Positions 58,509-64,000 of a stretch of 64,000 nt of DNA are shown here, piece after piece (the first letter of the stretch is position 1; every line of letters starts with the position of its first letter). The translations under genes were made by a program, and so were the position numbers. This stretch comes from Gordionus sp. m RMFG-2023 (lineage: Eukaryota; Nematomorpha; Gordioida; Chordodea; Parachordodidae): assembly GCF_954871325.1 (NCBI RefSeq), contig NC_088775.1:77787561-77851560 (forward strand). Reading direction: 5' to 3'. The notes under the pieces were generated by a model. It saw only the letters and a program-made list of their open reading frames with translations, was not told where the DNA came from and did no database searches.

Positions 58509-58872
58509 CTACTTAGAAATCTGCAAATCCCCGCCCCGTACCCGGGCCTATTTTTAAAAATAATTTCGGGCTGGATTGGGCCTAATATTTAAAAAATAAT
58601 TTGGGCGGGTCGCTTAAATCTTTAAAATATAATTTTCAATTTTGTAGAATAAATTTATATATTTTAAAATTTTTGCAAGAAACAAGGCATCAATACTTTT
58701 TATTTGTAGAATATTTTTTCACAATTAAAACAATTAAATTTTTTCTATATTTTTAACAAATTCGACCTGGGCCAGGCTGATAAATAATTTCGTTTATTTT
58801 AGGGACATAAAAAAAATTTAGTTCAGGATTGGGCCAGGCTTGAAAAATTAGGCACGATTTAGATCACTAATT
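58509..58872. mobile_element. Decayed GC-rich-ended hAT MITE
   Basis: Starts TTAGAAATCTGCAAATCC followed by CCGCCCCGTACCCGGGCC and ends with GGGCCAGGCTTG and GATTTAGATCACTAA on the inverse side. Internal GGGCTGG and GACCTGGGCC units. Degenerate, no clear duplication. Confidence 0.5.
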
Positions 58873-61096
58873 CTACTTCCTAAACAATACGATAGAAAAA
58901 CTTTTGGGACAAAAAAAAAGATTACCACGATTTTATTATTATATAAATAAATGATTTATTAAATATTTATATATTTTTGCATAGAATAAATACATTTACA
59001 TATATAATTGAATAAATAAACCTAAAATTATAGGTTAATTATAATTTGATAATGGTATTATACTAAGCTATGGTTATTTATAATATAATCATAGAACTAT
59101 AAAAAACGTATATGGGTACACATTGAAAAATTAAGATATGTTAGATATGTGTAACTAAATCATATAAATGATATCGGATCGGTAATCGGCCAATATCAAT
59201 TTTAGATCAGATCGGTCTCCAAACTGATTTTTTTAAGAAATATTTTAAAATTCATTTTATTAATTTATGATGGTAATCAATCATGCAAAAAAAGGCAATA
59301 GGAAAGATAATATAACATTAATATTTTTTGGGCCATGGATCGGGTTTATATTTTAATGATAATTTTGTCACTACCCGGGCTGATGGGACGGGTCTAAACA
59401 TAATACCGTGTAATTTAAAATGCTAATAATTTCGTTTCTGTTTCAAATATAACATATAATATTCGTATAAATTTTTATCGATATAGATGGGGTCAGCTAA
59501 AAATACCTTATTTTTATCTATTTGACATGGAATTACTCTATAGGAACTAGAACCCGTTTAAAAATTTTCAAGCACCGGTTTTAACAATAATGCAATGTTT
59601 AGAATATTGTTTTTATTTTTTTGATTTCTTTAACAAAGTCTGAAACCCTCAGAACCGCATAAAATTTACGAATTACCTTTCTTTAGTCCAGGTATCACAC
59701 TTCGAGTCGGAGTATGGCGAATTTGACCCCTTTTACTACACTACTTGAGAACATTCGTTCTAAAAAAATAATGTTAGAGTATTCGTAGGCTGATTACGGA
59801 CCCAAATTTTAAACTATTGTATTACAGTAATTGATTTATTTTTCATAAATTTTCTAAAATATATATTTAAAAGATATAATTTACAGCGTTGTGCAGATTT
59901 AATTTAAAACATTTCCATATTTTTTAATTCGTTTATAAATAAAATTGTTTAACTTGTAAAAATTGATAAGAATAGAATACATAAATATGTTATTTTAAAT
60001 TTTTTGCAAGGCAAATAATTTTATTTTCAAATAAATTAAAAAATATGGAAATGTTTTCCATGAAATCTGGTCAACACGGTATCTTAATATGATAATATTA
60101 TAGAGTTATTAAATTAATTTTTTTAGATAATAATCTTTATTTCTATTCATTATATTAATAACAAATTAAAAATTTATTAGCTTTTTGGCCTGATCAAAAT
60201 TGATTGAAAATCTCTAACATCTTAAAAAAGCACTCATTAAAACTAAGCAAAATTTTGCACATATTTTTTCCTTAAATTATTAATTTACAAACATAACGCT
60301 ATGGTCTGTATGAACTCTACAAATGTTCTCCAGGGTTAAACAACTTTTTTAAAATAAATGCATGTAGTGGGATACTTAGATCTGGAGAAAAGTAGCATCA
60401 CAATACAAAATTCTACTTGTGTGTAAAAGTAGGTCTAAAGATTTTAAAAATGGGATTTAAAATTAAAAAGAATGGGATGCGCTCAGAACTGGAATTTTAG
60501 GTTATATTTCAATATTATTTATTTTGGTATTTTTTTTTATCTTTTATAATCATTAAGTTAAATGACGTATACAAATACTTAAAAGAAGGAACAAAACTTA
60601 AACCCCCAAAAATTGATCTTAATGATGATATGCTATACAGTAAATAAATAAAAAAAATATACTATTTTAACTAATATACTAGAACAAGGACTTTCTATTA
60701 TCCGAAGATATATTAATCATGACATTTATAAAGAACTTGAATTGAGGATAGATGTATAAATGCCTCATGCATGATTAATTTGGCTCTTAATATATTTGTC
60801 TTGTATTAGAATTAATTTTTAAATAATGTAGATATTTGATAATTTATAATATAATTCTTTTTTTTACCATTTACCTGAGAAATTAAGAATAAATATTGGA
60901 CCACATCACATCGAGAATATTTATTATAACATCATAAGTTAGTTACTTAAAAGCAGAGTGTGTGAATAAAAATCAAGTTAATTGTGACCCTTTTCAATAT
61001 TGATTAGATTCAGATAAGACACTATGTTTTTGAAAAAAGACACAATCTGACTTAAAAAAATTATTAAATCAAGCGATTTTTTAATAAAAATCCTTT
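58873..61096. other. AT-rich DNA with small repeat scraps
   Basis: 59167-59225 has ATCGGATCGGTAATCGGCC and GATCGGTCTCC, a scrap of hAT C (37793-38561). 59330-59400 has a GC-rich scrap (CTACCCGGGCTGATGG). The rest shows no gene or repeat end. Confidence 0.4.
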
Positions 61097-61104
61097 ATTT
61101 TTAT

Positions 61105-62638
61105 CAGAGACCTGCTGGCCCGGCCCTAAGCCCGGCCCGGCCCTATACCCGGGCCGTATTTTAAATTTTTTAAATATACCCGGGCTGGGCCTAAAAAAAT
61201 TTTTTAAATATACCCGGGCCGGGCCTAAAAAAATTTTTTTAAAATATATCCGGGTCGGGCCTAAAAAATTTATTTTTAAATATATCCGGGCCGGGCCTAA
61301 GATAGTTAAACCCGGGCCGGGCCTTAATATTTTATAAAAATTTTTACATTATGAGTTCATGGTTATAAGATTATATTATATTATAGTTATGATTAATATA
61401 ATATTGGGTGATGGTTAACATACCTAACACCCACAGATCGATCTAATTATTAATTTCCTGCAAATTTATTCAAAGTATTAATATATTTTTTTATAATTCA
61501 TATCAACATATTTTACCAAAACAATCAAATAAAGGAATATCTTAAATAAGCCCCAATATTCAAGTATTAATAATATATTTTTTATAATTCATATCTAAAT
61601 TTTTAGAATATTTACCAAAACAATCAAATAAAGAAATATCATGGCACAAAATACTAATGATATAATTAATAAAATTAAAAATAATATTTATTCTTTTAGA
61701 AATACAAATAATAATTTAAAATCTGAAATATGGGCTAAATTTAACATCATCATAGATGAAAATAAAAAAAACATTGGCTACGTACAATGTAAGAATTGTT
61801 CAAGTATATTATCTTATAATTATAAACATGGTACATCACATCTAAAAAGACATAAATGTGATGGTAAATCCATGAAGATTAATAAAATTTTTTTACACCT
61901 GAAAAACCAACCTATAAATGTAATATAAAATATTTAAAAATTATAAAATAAATTATATTAATATTGTGCAATTAGATTATATTTTCAAAATACTATTTAT
62001 TATACATGCATTTTTTTAAATAGCGATTTATTTTTATTTTATAAATTAAATAGTAAATTAAATACAATATATTATATTCTCAAAATATTTTCCATTTTTA
62101 TAAATTAAATATTAGTTTTATTATTTTTAAATGCAATATAAAATATAGTATATGCTCAAAATATTATTACCATTTTTATGAATATTAGTTTTATTTTTAT
62201 AAATGCAAAAAATATAGTATATGCTCAAAATATCCATTTTTATAAATAACAGTTTTATAATTTTTATAAATTCAATATAATATTCTCAAAATATTAGCTT
62301 TTTTCATGTATTTTTTAAATACTAAACGATAATACTCGCTGAAAAATGTGGTAAAATACCTCAGGTGAATTTTTGTATATACCAGGTCGAATATAATTTA
62401 AAAAAATTCCGAGCCGGGCCTGAAATTTTTTTTTAAAAAATATCCGGGCCGGGCCTTAAATTTTTAAATCCGGGCCGGGCCGGGCCGTAAAAATTTTTTT
62501 TAAAATTTATCCGGGCCGGGCCTTAAATCTTTAAATCCGGGCCGGGCCGGGCCGTAAAAAATTTTTTTAAAAAATATCAGGGCCGGGCCTAAAAAATTTA
62601 AAGCCGGGCCGTGCAAATGGTGCCTCTGCAGGCCTTTG
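61105..62638 (+). mobile_element. hAT element A, copy 2 (GC-rich ends, 5' part of transposase kept)
   Basis: Starts CAGAGACCTGCTGGCC and ends, on the minus strand, CAAAGGCCTGCAGAGG, with an exact 8-bp duplication ATTTTTAT (61097-61104 and 62639-62646). Both ends have four or more GGCCCGG/CCGGGCC units with AAAATTTT palindromes between them. Orientation is opposite to copy 1. It encodes only the BED finger at 61641-61928. The interior beyond that matches the other end of copy 1 directly, so the rest of the transposase was deleted. Confidence 0.88.
61641..61928 (+). CDS. BED zinc-finger N-terminus of hAT transposase, truncated
   Basis: A 95-residue open frame starting MAQNTNDIINKIKNN, with SEIWAKFNIIID near residues 29-40 and a BED-type finger YVQCKNCSSIL, then HGTSHLKRHKC at about 47-74 (C-x2-C and H-x4-C spacing with the leading W). 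In hAT transposases this finger binds the terminal and subterminal repeats. The catalytic part is missing, so if expressed it could only bind DNA and might compete with an active transposase. The frame itself is open and well preserved. Confidence 0.8.
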   Translation: MAQNTNDIINKIKNNIYSFRNTNNNLKSEIWAKFNIIIDENKKNIGYVQCKNCSSILSYNYKHGTSHLKRHKCDGKSMKINKIFLHLKNQPINVI

Positions 62639-62646
62639 ATTTTTAT

Positions 62647-63390
62647 ATCTATTTAAAATGTAATAAAATCAATCAAATATAAAAATCATTTGATTAATTA
62701 TTTATAATCTCATAAAAGATGAATAATAAACTATTCTTTGAAAATTAATTACCAACTATTCAATTCTACTTATGTTTATTGCATATACCTTTTGATATTT
62801 TTTGTTTAATGTAACAAGTGACGAACTGCAATAGTTTTAAAAAATTGAAATCTCGTTATTTCAATTTAAATACTGGCAAAATGTAACAAATTTTAAAGAA
62901 TATATATATATAACAAAAATAATTAGATAATTTAAATACATTAATATAAAATTATTTACAAAAAAAATTGATATAACAAAAACGAAAAAATACTTTTAGC
63001 TAGAAGGTTGTATAAATGAATTTAAGTTTAGATTCTTTTTATTAATAAATTTAATTTAAATCAACATCGTAACCAATTATAGCTTTTATTTTTCATGATA
63101 GCGTTGTTCAAATTGCAATTTTCATTAATCATAATATTCTACGATGTTAAATTTCTTGATCGATCAATATTCTGCTAAATAAATCATCTCGTTTTTTATT
63201 CAAATATTTATCAAAACAAAAATATTTTTATATAAGTCGTATTATTTTTAATTATGTAATTTATATGTTTTGTGTGTTGATGTGGATTATTGTGGATTTT
63301 TTATGTTTAAAATATAATCTGCATACTATATGAAAATTGTTCTCTTTCTAACTGGCCTCGATACGTTAGTCAAAGAAAAATTTTCTGTTT
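62647..63390. other. AT-rich DNA, nothing recognised
   Basis: No repeat ends, RNA genes or conserved frames were seen. Confidence 0.4.
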
Positions 63391-63399
63391 TGATTATAA

Positions 63400-63660
63400 T
63401 CTTTTCCATTCACCTCTTGTAAAATGTGACCGTAGGCAGGGTGTTCTGTTCATACATAATATTATCGGTAGTAAATCTTTTTCTAAGTTGAAATGTCTCC
63501 TTAATACCCCATTTTTTGTGTTAATTTGATATAGCATATTTTTTTCTTTGTTTATGATAATGCCTTCGTCCCATTTATTTATTCCAAATGTTTTGAACCA
63601 AATTTTTTCTCCTATTTTTCGGTAAAGTCGTGAGCAAAATATTATAGTTTTCTTTTTTAT
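63400..63660 (-). mobile_element. Fossil fragment of a Ty3/gypsy-type LTR retroelement
   Basis: The minus strand has similarity to the tail of a gypsy-type integrase (end of pol), with the W-x-x-G-x-I and G-x-x-RRH pattern of that region. It is a broken fragment without recognisable LTRs inside the window. The remainder may extend toward the window end at 64000. Age cannot be estimated without LTRs. Confidence 0.55.
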
Positions 63661-64000
63661 ATTTTAATAAATCCACTTGGTTCTAGTGTCATGATTAAAC
63701 ATTACCTTCCTTGGAGGAACTTTTTACAATACTTATATTTGGGGCTTTGGGTAAGAAATTATCCAAAAGATAATGCATTGTTATTTAATATACATGAACA
63801 TGGTTTCTTTTCATCATCTTTGAAGGCACTTATAAGATATGTGCCAATCAATGATTAGATTATTAAAGGATTGACCATCCTGGATTTGATCCTAATTTTT
63901 CATTTTAATATTCGATCCTTTTAAAAAAATATTTTTTTTACTTATAAAATTAAAAATAGTATTTTTTAAAAAAAGTCTATCACCATCATACTCTAGCATT

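Overview
This is a strongly AT-rich stretch of an animal nuclear genome (by eye about three quarters A+T). It has GT-AG introns, a metazoan-type ribosomal protein L27 gene, a membrane aminopeptidase of the ERAP/LNPEP/aminopeptidase-N type, a eukaryotic tRNA-Gln and very many hAT-type DNA transposons. The L27 gene has introns of only 39-42 bases, while the aminopeptidase introns run from about 0.1 to 19 kb, so the host uses tiny introns that transposons have enlarged in places. The species cannot be named from the sequence. An invertebrate with very small basal introns is the best description.

Layout: 1-6.7 kb is transposon ground: a 4.9 kb decayed DUF4371/ZMYM-type hAT element (1103-6006, exact 8-bp target duplication) with LINE sequence nested in it. 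From 6.7 to 40.3 kb lies one host gene on the plus strand, a zinc M1 aminopeptidase. Its certain part is 17 exons at 26404-40264. Two further 5' exons at 6724-7024 encode a start codon, a cytosolic tail and a membrane anchor, and fit in splice phase. If they belong to it, the gene spans 33.5 kb, has 19 exons, encodes 1098 residues, and has a 19.4 kb second intron packed with hAT elements. Further hAT-type MITEs sit in introns 5, 9, 13 and 15.

From 43 to 46.5 kb come a tRNA-Gln(CUG) on the minus strand and the four-exon RPL27 gene (minus, 136 residues). At 48.0-49.8 kb is an open piggyBac transposase gene with one 40-base intron. From 50.6 kb on, repeats dominate again: a second copy of a 0.6 kb block that also heads the LINE at 3.2 kb, a 2.8 kb fold-back hAT element with minisatellite-filled arms (53535-56363, exact 8-bp duplication), a DUF4371 hAT relic, a second copy of the GC-rich-ended hAT family (61105-62638, exact 8-bp duplication) and an LTR-retroelement fossil near the end.

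The three host genes are housekeeping or secretory and show no functional link. The noteworthy biology is the transposon population: several hAT families sharing one terminal motif but with different subterminal palindromes, pairs of copies that keep complementary halves of the transposase, and a fold-back derivative with amplified arms. Exon boundaries were derived by hand from reading frame, splice consensus and conserved protein motifs; no search was run.
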